64,000 nt of DNA, taken from contig JADHYV010000023.1 of the NCBI GenBank assembly GCA_027604705.1, forward strand, positions 248,001 to 312,000. Direction: 5' to 3'. The stretch's first letter is position 1. Each line of letters starts with the position of its first letter. Both the position numbers and the translations under genes were made by a program. Of the stretch, positions 22,204-31,367 are shown piece after piece. This stretch comes from Allomyces arbusculus. Its lineage: Eukaryota > Blastocladiomycota > Blastocladiomycetes > Blastocladiales > Blastocladiaceae. A model generated the notes under the pieces. It made no database searches. It saw only the letters and a program-made list of their open reading frames with translations, and had not been told where the DNA came from.

Positions 22204-23386
22204 ATGGACACCACGGACTCTGCCGAGACCACGCCGGCCGCGACCACCATGTCGTCGACGGCCGCACTGTTCCAGCTTGCCCGCGGGCACCTCGACGCAC
22301 AGGTCCGCGTCCTGGCCTCTTGACGTGGGTGAAGCGCATCGATGATCCCAAGCTGATCTTTTGGTCATTTGACAGTGGAACCAACGCGAGGCCGTCATCA
22401 AGCAATCGCGCGAGATCACGCGCGAGAGCAAGAAGCTGATTGTCATGCTGCATCGGTACCGTGGCTCTTGACTGCGCTTTGCCTCTGGAACGTGGCTCTC
22501 CGCCGAGACCTGACAATTATGCGCCGCTCTCCTGCAGCCATGACCCGAAAGTCGCGTTTGTCGAGTCGGAAATGGCCGCGTTCCCGGCGGCCAAGGCCAA
22601 GGTCCTGCAGATGCTGAGCAAGCTTGCCTCGCAGTTCAAGAGCCGGCAAGAGTTCCATCGGTACGTTGTTGGTCGGCGCTGCTCACGGCCAGCTTCTCCT
22701 CGCGGCGCGCCGGGCACTGATGCTCTCGCGCGCACCTGCAGGTATTCGAGCAACGTCAAGCACTGTATCCAAGAGTTTCTCGAGGCCGTTGCGTTCCACT
22801 ACTTCATGGAGTTCCGCCGCATGATCCCGTTCGACGACGCGCGGCTGTTGCTCGAGAGCTTGGTGCGTTGGATCCTGACAGGAGCCCGACTTGAAAGGGA
22901 CGCATCACTGACTGACCCTTGCCATACTGAACCCAGGGGCTGCAACTAATGCCGCAAGACTATATCATGGGCATTTCGGACGTGTCGGGCGAGGTGATGC
23001 GGTTTGCGACCAATGCTGCGACCAAGGGCAACACGGAGTGGGTCGAGGCGAGCCGCGCGTACCTGCAGGACTTTTACCACGGTGCGTGCGAGCCGGTTGA
23101 ATTGCAGAGTGGGTGGAGAAGGCTGATATCAGTGTCCCACTTAGCGTGCCTGTCTCTTGACGCGTCATTCAACGAAAACGACATGAACCGCAAGATCGAC
23201 ACGACGCGCGAGAGCGTGCTCAAGGTGGAGCGCTGTACGCCTGTCTCATCGTTGTGTTGTGCTCCTTCAATCGAGCTCACTTGACCGCAACATGTAGTGG
23301 CGTACGATTTGGCGATCCGCCAGAGCGAGCAAAAGCTGTTCCGCAAGGACCAGGACGTGGTCATGCAAGAGTCGACCACCCAATAA
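22204..23386 (+). CDS. TSNAX: Translin-associated factor X (TRAX)
   Basis: Seven exons: 22204-22302, 22376-22455, 22538-22660, 22742-22862, 22937-23081, about 23145-23234, 23298-23386, giving about 248 residues. The acceptor of exon 6 could also be 12 nt earlier. QREAVIKQSREITRESKKLI and VMLHR match the translin/TRAX N-terminal helix, and PQDYIMGISDVSGEVMRFA matches the TRAX-type YLLGVADLTGELMR. The acidic residues known to form the C3PO endonuclease site in human TRAX are present as QEFLEAV (Glu at about 112 and 115) and ISDVSGE (Asp at about 156), so catalysis is probably retained. With translin, TRAX forms the C3PO RNase that trims passenger strands and tRNA precursors. No translin gene is in this window. 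The stop lies 40 nt from the stop of the convergent TSR4 gene. Confidence 0.85.
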
Positions 23387-23426
23387 AGCCCACAGCTATC
23401 AACTATCATATTGCGTTCCCTCCTTC

Positions 23427-25001
23427 CTACTCGCTCTCCAACTGCACAACACACACCTCCTGCGCATACTCGACCACCGGCCCACCGACCGCGTTCGGCT
23501 CCGACGCCGCGCAATTCTTGCCGCACGTATACACGAGCACGGTCCCAAACTCCATGCCCGAGTACCACGTCGACGGATGCGCCTTCTCATCCACCGGCCC
23601 GGAACCCGCGGCCTTGGCCGCATATTGCTCCACGGGCAGCACCGACAACAGTGTCGACATGAGCTGGCACTCAAACACGCGCGCGGCACCGCATCGGTCA
23701 CACTTGGGCACTGCGCCCGGCTTTCCGCCCTTGGTCGGTGGTCCACTGATCACGGCAAAGTCGGAATAGTGCAGCGCGCGCCCGCCGTGCCGGTACCGCA
23801 CGACCTGGCCAGGATTGTCCTCGATACGCTCGACAAATTTCTCGAGCGTGCGCGTGAACCCCTTGATCGTCGTGCTCTCGTACGACTCGGAGGTGGGTTT
23901 CGCGCTGGAGCTGGAGTCGGCGCCGTCGACGAGGTCGCCATCGCCGAGCGTGCCGTCACCCAGCTGGTAGTGCGCATACGCGGCGGCCTTGGCGAGTTTC
24001 GATTGAATGTATTCCTCCTCGATGAGCAGGTAGTACGCGGGGAACACGGTCGGGTCGGCGCGGCCGAGCGAGAGCGACGCGAGTTGCGTGTCGAGAAGGG
24101 AGACGGCGTCGCTAGTGGTGGTTGTGGTTGTCGTGGCGAGGTCTGGCGGGGTAGAAGCGGCAGCAGCAGGAGCGGCGACCGCGACGGGTGCCGGGTCGAG
24201 GACAGGGACAGCCTTCTTGGCCGGTTTCGGCGGCGCCGCGACCTCCTTGGGCGTCAGCGAGAACTTGAGGTCGGAAATGGGTGCGGCAAACGCCGCAGTT
24301 GGGGTCGTCACGTCGAACCCGGCAAACGGATCGGACGCGGGTTTACTGAGCGCGTCGCCGAATCCGCCAAAAGGGTCGCTGCCCTTCGGTGCGTCGGGTG
24401 CACTAACCGGATCAGCGGATGCAGCTAGGGTATCGAATCCACCAAACGGGTCGGCGGTAGCATCCGGCTTCTCGGCCGCACTTCCCCACACATCATCCGC
24501 GACATGGAACAGATCCTTGTCGACCGATGCGATCCCCTGCGGCTCCTCCACCTTCTTCTCCACCACCACCACGTCCTCCACGTGCTCGAGGTCCACCTCG
24601 TCGTCCTTTCTCGGAGCCACCGGCGCTGAGTGCGCCACCCGCCGCCGTGCATTTCCGCGCGCCACAAACCATGCGCCCGGTCGCGGCATGCACGCGCGGC
24701 GATTACATCCCCACACGTAGAGTACGCGCACTTCGTCGTCGTCAAGCGGTGCGTAGAGTTGAGCGACCAGGAGGAGCGGGCGCGCGCATGCTGCACAGGC
24801 TGGGGTCGGGATGGGTGGGTTGGGTGCGAGCGGGGCTGCGGGGCCGCCGAGGCGAGAGACGGTGTGGTCGATCAAGTCCTTGGCAGCGCGCGACCGAGAG
24901 ACTTTGCCGTCTGGGAAGGCCAGGTAATCGCCGGTCGGCGTCCACCCTTCGGCAGCAGAGGTGAAGTCGGAGGCCGCGTCCGAGTCGGAGTCGGAGTACA
25001 T
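23427..25001 (-). CDS. TSR4: PDCD2/Tsr4-family ribosomal protein chaperone with DPF repeats
   Basis: Intronless gene of 524 residues; the start MYSDSDSDAASDFTSAAEG is chosen because conservation begins there, although the frame is open further upstream. The N-terminal half has PTPACAACARPLLLVAQLYAPL and a second Cys region VWGCNRRACM, a zinc-ribbon-like module. The C-terminal PDCD2_C domain reads GQVVRYRHGGRALHYSDFAV, KCDRCGAARVFECQLMSTLL, WYSGMEFGTVLVYTCGKNC. Family members (yeast Tsr4, human PDCD2/PDCD2L) bind nascent uS5/Rps2 and deliver it to pre-40S particles. The linker, about residues 210-300, has three copies of a DPFGGF/DPFAGF motif (ADPFGGFD, SDPFGGFG, SDPFAGFD), unusual in this family, followed by an Ala/Pro-rich stretch. 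Yeast Tsr4 is shorter (408), mainly because of this linker. Confidence 0.88.
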   Translation of the reverse strand: MYSDSDSDAASDFTSAAEGWTPTGDYLAFPDGKVSRSRAAKDLIDHTVSRLGGPAAPLAPNPPIPTPACAACARPLLLVAQLYAPLDDDEVRVLYVWGCNRRACMPRPGAWFVARGNARRRVAHSAPVAPRKDDEVDLEHVEDVVVVEKKVEEPQGIASVDKDLFHVADDVWGSAAEKPDATADPFGGFDTLAASADPVSAPDAPKGSDPFGGFGDALSKPASDPFAGFDVTTPTAAFAAPISDLKFSLTPKEVAAPPKPAKKAVPVLDPAPVAVAAPAAAASTPPDLATTTTTTTSDAVSLLDTQLASLSLGRADPTVFPAYYLLIEEEYIQSKLAKAAAYAHYQLGDGTLGDGDLVDGADSSSSAKPTSESYESTTIKGFTRTLEKFVERIEDNPGQVVRYRHGGRALHYSDFAVISGPPTKGGKPGAVPKCDRCGAARVFECQLMSTLLSVLPVEQYAAKAAGSGPVDEKAHPSTWYSGMEFGTVLVYTCGKNCAASEPNAVGGPVVEYAQEVCVVQLESE

Positions 25002-25304
25002 GGTGGAGGATCGGATGGGTCGACGAGCGGATGGGTGGAGGAGGTGCTCGGTAATGATGCGCGGGCGCTCGAGCGGCGCGTTGGACTCGAGTTGACAATA
25101 GTTGACGAAGGCTAAATGATTCCGCAAGCAGAGAGGAAGCTGGCGGCCAGCCAGCCAGAGTTGCGCTATGGCCACGTGCCACGTTGCTCACAACGACGCG
25201 TCTCGCACTCTGCCTCGCACTGCCAAGTTCGCTTCTCACCGTCGCGATCGTGGACCGACGTCGGCCTGCTGCAGCAGTGCCTGCTGCAACACGCACGTAC
25301 CGCC
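25002..25304. promoter_or_regulatory. Divergent promoter region of TSR4 and NOXRED1-like genes
   Basis: About 300 nt separate the two start codons that point apart. The NOXRED1-like frame is open back to 25116, so the true gap could be shorter. No specific sites were recognised. Confidence 0.4.
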
Positions 25305-26526
25305 ATGCCCACCCAGTTGCCACCGCCCTCACTTGCTGCATGCGCCTCGAATGGCTCTTCGGGCGCTCTCGCCGCCAAGATGGACCCGTCGAGCGAGCTG
25401 CGCCGCATGCTCATGCCAACCACCCGGCCCACCAAGTCGCCACCACCAACAACTGGTCGTAGTTCTGTCCAAGCGCCATCAAGGCCGGCGCCAAGCACCT
25501 CCACCGCTTCATCCCGCTCCCTGGTCGACCGCGCACTCACCCCGGCCGCCGCCGCGCCCGATCCCAAGCCCTTATCCGCGACGACCCTCCTCGCGCAGCT
25601 GCCCACCATCACCTCGCCCACCTTCGGCCTCGCTCCGTCCCTCGCGAACCACGTTCTCGCCACCGCGCACCACTACACGTCCACCACCACCCACCTCGCC
25701 ATGCGCGTCGCCGCCATGGTCCGTCTCCTCGCTGCCGGCCGCGCCGCCCTCGCGCCCCCCGGCGTCCCCTCTGTCCCTGGCGGCCCGACCGAATCCGTGA
25801 CCCTTGTCGGGTCCGGTCCCGTCGCGCTCGCAATCGCCAAATCCCTCGCGACCAACCCGCCCACGGGCGCCAAGGCGGTCGCGCTCACGTCGCGGCTCCC
25901 GCTCACGCAACCGCCTGCGCAGTCCCTCCCACCCTCGCCAAGACTTGCTGTCACGCACACGTGCGACGTGGCGGCCGCCGTCCAGCGCGCGGGGACCGTC
26001 GTCGTGTGCGTGCCGCCCGCACACACGCGGCACGTCGCGCAGGTGCATGTGCACCCGCACGATCCGGGGAGCGTGGTGCTCGTGGTCGCGGCGGGACTCG
26101 CGTCGTTGGTGGTGCGGAGGTGGTTTGTCGCGGGGAGTGATGCAGCCCCGGTCGCGTCGCGCGTCGTGCATGTTGCGCTTGACCCAAAGGAGGTGGAGGG
26201 TGGGGAGGTACTCACGGCGCGCGTCGTGCGGGAGTGCTTTGATGCCTTGTTTTCTGCGGTATTGGGGCCGTGCGATGAAGAGCGGCCGTGGAATGCGGCG
26301 CAGGTCGTGCCGCTGATTCGGTGCGTTTATGTCGTTTTTAGTTTGAGGAGGAACGTTGGCTAATGCTCGGGTTGGGTGGAAACGTAGCAAGACTATGGCG
26401 CATTTCGGAATTCAAGTCTTAACGTCGACTCCAGTCAACGACTACCCGTCGTGGGTCGCGTTCATCGGCACTATTGACTTTCTGGCGCAACTGACGAGGT
26501 GCGTATCCTCGACCAACCACGAATAA
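25305..26526 (+). CDS. NOXRED1-like NADP-binding oxidoreductase (P5C-reductase superfamily)
   Basis: Exon 1 is 25305-26320 and exon 2 starts at 26388 after an intron with a GTGCGT donor, CTAAT branch and TAG acceptor. Read to the first stop (26524-26526) the product is about 384 residues; human NOXRED1 has 359. After a Pro/Ser/Thr-rich N-terminus comes the dinucleotide-binding loop VTLVGSGPVALAIAKSLA, then a Rossmann strand pattern with VVVCVPPAHTRHVAQVHVHP, SVVLVVAAGLASLVV and SRVVHVALDPKEV. Exon 2 adds RKTMAHFGIQVLTSTPVNDY and PSWVAFIGTIDFLAQLT. The order fits the NADP-binding half of the pyrroline-5-carboxylate reductase superfamily, and the NOXRED1 branch is favoured over a true P5C reductase because the catalytic C-terminal dimer domain is not evident. 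The substrate is unknown. A GTGCGT at 26499 could be another donor, so the C-terminus is uncertain. Confidence 0.6.
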
Positions 26527-26780
26527 AACGAAGGGTATATCTTGAACAATCGAGACACTCAGCACCCGGACGCGGGGTCCACGTCGACCGCGGCCAATAT
26601 ACTGTCGCTGATCTGGAACACGCTCACCTCGCTTGGTCGCTCGGGGCTCGCATGCGACACGGCCGCGAGCGTATGGTCGGTCTCGCCGTGCACGTGCGAT
26701 GTGGACGCCACGGCAAAGTCGGCGAGGTGGCCGTCAATGTGGCGCAGAATGCAGCCGTGTTTCTATGCGTGCCGCAACGG

Positions 26781-29063
26781 TCAGTCGTCGCGCGACCGCA
26801 AGGTGAAGGAAACGGCGGGACGTACATCGCGCGGATCCCACACGGTCAGTTCGCCGTTCATGCTGAGGTGGAAGATACGCGACGACGTGGGCCCGATGAC
26901 GACCTTGGCCGTGCCGCCACCCGTGTCGCGCAACGGCCACCGGACTTGCTGCGAGACGCGGCCGTTTTCCACTTCGAACGCGACGAGCGTCGCGCCATTC
27001 GCGAGCACGGCCCAGGTCCCGCTGCGGTTCACGCTGGCGGCCGTGTACCTTTGGTTAGGGTCGTGGAACTGATGTGTTCAAGGCAGTTTCTGGTGAGCAA
27101 GCGCGCAGGCGCAAGCATGGGTGGGTGGGGAATGCGCACCAAGAGCTTTGGGTCGCCGCCAGGGCGCCACAGAAACAAGTCGGGTCCCGACGCAAACCAC
27201 ACCACGATCCGGCCCTGGTCCGTCCGGCACAGTCCGGCCGAGTGAATCGCGTGCGCGTGGCCGTGGAATCCTCGCATACGAAGCAGAACTACTATTGACT
27301 AATCGTCAGTTCCCGCCTCTCACCTCTGATGCCACCCCAGCCTACGCACCTTGCTCCATCCCATCGCGCGGCTCATACACGCTCACCTCCCCGTCCTCGA
27401 ACCCAACCACCACATGCGCAAACGCCGCGTCCATGATCCTCATCGCCGACTCGTTCTCCGGGTCCGCAACGTCCCCGACCACAACAAAATTTCGCGAGTA
27501 CCCACGAACGACGGTCCCGCCATGCTCCACGGCGACCAGCGGCGCACTCGCTACGCCCGTTGCGGCCGCGTGCGCCGGCACTCCTCGCAATTTGGCCAAC
27601 TCGTGCACGAGCGCGACCTTTGGTCCTTTTGGCGCCAATAGCCCACCAGCATCGACGGGTTCACGGACAACGTATCGCGCCACGTGCCCCTCCCGGCCAA
27701 ACACGACCAGCGACCCGTCGGCGTCGACGACGATCTTGGCGAGCGGCCACGGGACCAGAGTGCGCGCGAACCAGTCGTATAGCAGCGGGGACGCCTGGGA
27801 GCGTGTGGAGAGTTGGCCGCCAGCGGCAAACACGTCGAGCACGGTCGCGAGCGAGGTGGTCCTGATGGATTTGAAAATGTCGTCGATGCACCCGGCAGGT
27901 TCGGGCGGGACCAGCGCGAGGGACCGCGGGTGGTCGGTGGCGGCGAATTCGGGTGGCGGAGGGGGCGCGGAGACGGGCGGGCCGATCAAGGTCGGCTGAA
28001 TCCGGCGCTTCTTGCGCTGCGTGGGCGCCGGTGGAGCAGCCGGTTGGGCGCGTTGCGACGGCGGCCTAGCGGGTGCAGTGGGTGGTGGCCTTGTGGAGGA
28101 CGGCAGCGACACAGAGGAGGAAGTGGCTGGTGTCGGTGGGGCAGAGGAAGGAGCAGACGGCGCTGGAGATGGGCGCACAGAAGGACGCGAAGGGACGCGC
28201 GGCCGCGGGCGCGCAGGGGGAGCCGTCAACTCCATTTGCGCGAATAAGGAGGGTATGGTGGGCGCGCGTGTGGGACCTGCGGTCGAAGCACTCGGAGCTG
28301 CCGCGTGTGAGCTGAAACTCGCCACAGTAGTGCTACTCGGCCGCGACACCTGCCGCGCCGCTGTATTCTTGCTGTTCGACGCTGGCGTAGGTGGCACCGG
28401 AGCGTTCACTAGCGTGACCTTGGGCAGGTATGGATTGCTCTTCAAGTCGCGAAACAGGCGTGTGGCCACGTTCTTGTCAGACACAATGAGCCGCACAGCC
28501 GTGACCGTGTTTCTGGCCCCACGGAGCCGATAAACTGCGAGCAAGCTGCTGCTCGTCGCAGCACGGCCCGTGGCGAGACGGTAAAGCTCGAGACTCGAGT
28601 GCGGCGTGGTATTCGTGTCGCCGTACTCCACTTGCACGGCGGGCAGATTGGCGACCGTGGCGGGATCCACGTGCACTTCCGGGTAGACGAGGTCCAAATC
28701 AGCTTCTTCTGGCCCGCGGAACGGCGCGAAGTGGATGGATTGCAGCGCGCGGAGAAGGGACGCGCCGGACGAGAGGTGCAGGCGCAAGCAAGTCGAGTCG
28801 GGCGCGCAGATTTCCACGTTGCCCGAGACGACGGCGCCCGGGTCGGCGCTGATCTCGCTAAAAGCGTCGGCGCCGAGGTGCTTGCGCAGGTGCGCGCGTA
28901 AATCGTCGAGGTCGACGGTGTTGGGGACGACAATGAAGACGGGGCGCTTCGCGAGAGTGTCGTAGAGCGCTGCTGGCGGCGGTGCGCTGGCACGGCTGGG
29001 TCCTGCACTGGTGCGTGCAGCAGCAGCAGCACCGCCCTTGGTCGGCGACGACGGCGAGGCCAT
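26781..29063 (-). CDS. Unknown protein with a C-terminal beta-propeller-like (WD40/PQQ-like) region
   Basis: Three exons (minus): 27350-29063, 27140-27291, 26781-27068, encoding 717 residues in phase. The first 200 residues form a well-ordered, non-repetitive domain (RPVFIVVPNTVDLDDLRAHL, GNVEICAPDSTCLRLHLSSG) that I do not recognise. A Pro/Ser/Ala-rich linker follows, about residues 235-360. The C-terminal part has repeated strand-turn-strand units ending in acidic or WD-like turns: DADGSLVVFGREGHVARYVV, VVVGFEDGEVSVYEPRDGM, GRIVVWFASGPDLFLWRPGG, ANGATLVAFEVENG and MNGELTVWDPRD. This is propeller-like, and a scaffold role is the usual inference. The start at 29063 is the first ATG beside a divergent promoter. 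Exon 2 ends at a GTGCGC donor and exon 3 starts after ATCAG, which restores QRYTAASVNRSGTWAV. Confidence 0.7.
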
Positions 29064-29412
29064 GCCGTTGCGGGCAGCGGAGAGTGCGTCGTGCTGGCGG
29101 ATGTGTTGCCCGTCCTGATTTCGTCGTGATGTGTGCAAAAGTCGGTCCGGCAAGAACGCGCCTTGCCCAAGCGAGCATCGAGTCACTCACGCATGGGTTC
29201 ACGACAACATAAGGCGAAAGAGGGCGAAAAATGGCGGAAGACCGATGCAAACTCGCGCTCCACGTGAACCCACGCCTCTCTCACCAACTCGCGCTGCCCA
29301 CTTTTTGGCAAATCAAACTCGACTGACACTGCCATCGTCGTCGTTGACACCGTCGTTGCCGCCGTCCACCTCCCCACCCGAACCCTCCGCCACCCACCGC
29401 GTTCAATTCACC
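29064..29412. promoter_or_regulatory. Divergent promoter region of the propeller-like gene and QCR9
   Basis: This 349-nt gap lies between start codons pointing apart. No specific sites were recognised. Confidence 0.45.
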
Positions 29413-29684
29413 ATGGCCGCCGAGACTGGTCTGACCCGCCGTGTGTACAACGGCCTCTTCCGCCGCAACTCGGTGTTTGTCGGCGCCATCTTCGCGACCG
29501 CCTTCACGTTCGAGATCTTCTTCGACAAGTTCACCGACAACATCTGGGACTCGCGTAACAAGGGCGTATGTACCATCAAGCAAAATTAGCCGCTGGACAT
29601 CGGCTCTGAACCGGCAACTGAACGATGACATACATTGCTGGTCAATAGAAGCAATGGAAGGACATCAAGCACAACTACGCGTAA
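29413..29684 (+). CDS. QCR9: Cytochrome b-c1 complex subunit 9 (Qcr9)
   Basis: Two exons, 29413-29565 and 29649-29684, encode 62 residues (yeast Qcr9 is 66). TRRVYNGLFRRNSVFVGAIF is followed by the single membrane helix and FDKFTDNIWDSRNKG. The 36-nt terminal exon supplies KQWKDIKHNYA, matching the family C-terminus. The intron has a GTATGT donor and a TAG acceptor. The subunit is a one-helix component of respiratory complex III in the mitochondrial inner membrane, needed for stable incorporation of the Rieske protein. The context CACCATGG supports the start. The last exon is too short to appear as an open frame on its own. Confidence 0.93.
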
Positions 29685-29972
29685 ACCCGCCGTCCGCCGA
29701 TTTGTCTTCCTCTCGTCGTTGCGGCTGCGCTCTGTCCGCTCGTTGCAGTGCCATGCCGCTGCCTCGCTCATCGTCGTGAACCGTCGTGCGCCTCGTTCGG
29801 GTTCCCCGCCTGCTTACGCGCGCGCGTGCTCGCGGTGGTGGTTATTTGTCGTCCCAGAATCTTAGCATAAACCCCAAATTGTAAATGGGCTCGTTTCTTT
29901 CGCATCAACACCTCCTGAGCGAGAACTCAGTCGAGCATGCTCTCTTCTGACAGACGCGGCCCAGTCCGAGCC

Positions 29973-31262
29973 TCACTTCACTTTCGATTCCAGCACGCAC
30001 AAGGCATCTCCACCTTCTCCACCCTGCTCGGTTCGACTCGCGCGCTCCATTTCGGCCCACCGCACAATCTCGCGCCATGCCGCGGTCCATCTGGGCCGTT
30101 CAAACGCGGCATTATGCGACCCGCCCTCCACGGCAAACCATCGCACGCGGTCGTTGCCCCACGCGGCGACCATGGTCTCATACAGCGCCTTCATCATGCG
30201 CGGCGGCACAATCTCGTCGTTGGTTGAGGCAACAAGTGCGATTGGCGGTGGACAGCCTTGGTGTGCGCGAACCGCGGCCAAACTGTCCCACTTGCTGCGC
30301 AAAAACACGCCGAGGTAGTGGAACGGCGACTGAGAGGGGTAGAGCACCTTGACCATATCCCGCGCCGACGTGAACGTGTTTTCCACCACGACCATGTCAG
30401 CCGCACAACGCGAATGCTCGGGACGGCGCGTGGCCAGAGCCACTGCGACGGCGCCGCCGAGCGAGTGGCCGTACGCGATGACCGTGCGCATTGTCTCCTG
30501 CATCATCGCCTGCGGCGGCGCACACGCGTCGCTCCCCTCTTCATAATCCGCACCGCGCTCTGTCGCCCGCGACCATCGGACTGGAGCTGCTTCCCCCTGC
30601 GGTCGCTTCGCCAATGCCAAAAACCGGGCCGCGTCGTCCACGATCCCTTGTTCCCCGGGCCGGCCGCGTGACAGACCGTACCCGCGGTACCCGACGGCCA
30701 GCACGGCCGTCTCGTCACGCCCCGCCGCAGTCAACAGCCGATCAAACTTGTCGAACCGATGCGCGATGTTCCCGCCGTTACCCTGCAAGTACACGACGAC
30801 GCGCTTCGGCGACGTCGCCGTTCTTGATTGGATCCACAGACCGTGCAGAGCCGGTAGTTTTTGCGAACGCAGGCGCGGCAGGTGCACGTCCCAGACGGCC
30901 AGCGATTTCGGTGGAATGGGGAGCGGCCGCGACCGCGCGCCGGGCGGCCACCGGCGCATGTAGAGGATCTCGTGTTGGAAGAGAACGAGCATCGTGCACT
31001 TGTACAGGTAGACGAGCGCGGGGAGGCCCACGGCGACGGCGCCGACTTGCACTGGCGCGGGCCATATGCGGAAGGGCGGGAGGGACCATTTCGAGCTGGC
31101 GATGGGCGCGGGAAGTGGTGGAGAGTGTTGCAAATCTGCTGGTACTGGTTCAAGATCGGGTTCTCGGTGCATGGGGTCCGCGTTGTGGTGGTGATCGTCG
31201 TGGATGGTGGACGGTGGTTGCTCGAAGAGTTGTGGTCGCTCGTGGTTTGCATCTCTGGTCAA
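29973..31262 (-). CDS. Membrane-anchored alpha/beta hydrolase (Bem46/ABHD12-13-like)
   Basis: Single exon, 429 residues. A His/Pro-rich N-terminus is followed by one hydrophobic segment (VGAVAVGLPALVYLYKCTMLV, about residues 72-92). The hydrolase core then has VVVYLQGNGGNIAHRFDK (oxyanion loop), AVGYRGYGLSRGRPGEQGI, the nucleophile elbow AYGHSLGGAVAV, IALVASTNDEIVPPRMM (acid) and EGGSHNAAF (His). The triad is complete. This order and the single N-terminal anchor match the fungal Bem46 and animal ABHD12/ABHD13 group, ER or plasma-membrane serine hydrolases whose substrates are lipids in the animal members. Between strands there is an insertion of about 40 residues (RPQGEAAPVRWSRATERGAD and on) not typical of the family. 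Start 31262; an in-frame ATG at 31172 is an alternative. Confidence 0.82.
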   Translation of the reverse strand: MTRDANHERPQLFEQPPSTIHDDHHHNADPMHREPDLEPVPADLQHSPPLPAPIASSKWSLPPFRIWPAPVQVGAVAVGLPALVYLYKCTMLVLFQHEILYMRRWPPGARSRPLPIPPKSLAVWDVHLPRLRSQKLPALHGLWIQSRTATSPKRVVVYLQGNGGNIAHRFDKFDRLLTAAGRDETAVLAVGYRGYGLSRGRPGEQGIVDDAARFLALAKRPQGEAAPVRWSRATERGADYEEGSDACAPPQAMMQETMRTVIAYGHSLGGAVAVALATRRPEHSRCAADMVVVENTFTSARDMVKVLYPSQSPFHYLGVFLRSKWDSLAAVRAHQGCPPPIALVASTNDEIVPPRMMKALYETMVAAWGNDRVRWFAVEGGSHNAAFERPRWTAAWREIVRWAEMERASRTEQGGEGGDALCVLESKVK

Positions 31263-31367
31263 GCTGCAGCACCAACGCCACGGACAGGCGGCGACTTTGC
31301 ACCAAGCAGCAGGAGCGACAACTTACTGCATTCGCTCCCAATTTAAGCATCACGACCATTATCGACG
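31263..31367. promoter_or_regulatory. Very short divergent promoter, hydrolase/STIL
   Basis: Only about 105 nt separate the start codons of the alpha/beta hydrolase (minus) and STIL homologue (plus), so the two promoters and 5' UTRs must overlap, unless the hydrolase starts at 31172 or STIL at a later ATG. Confidence 0.5.

Noticed and set aside
26542-27245. Plus-strand frames continuing the NOXRED1-like gene through 26.5-27.2 kb
   Set aside because: They overlap the conserved last exons of the minus-strand propeller-like gene, do not join in the right phase from exon 2, and have no family similarity.
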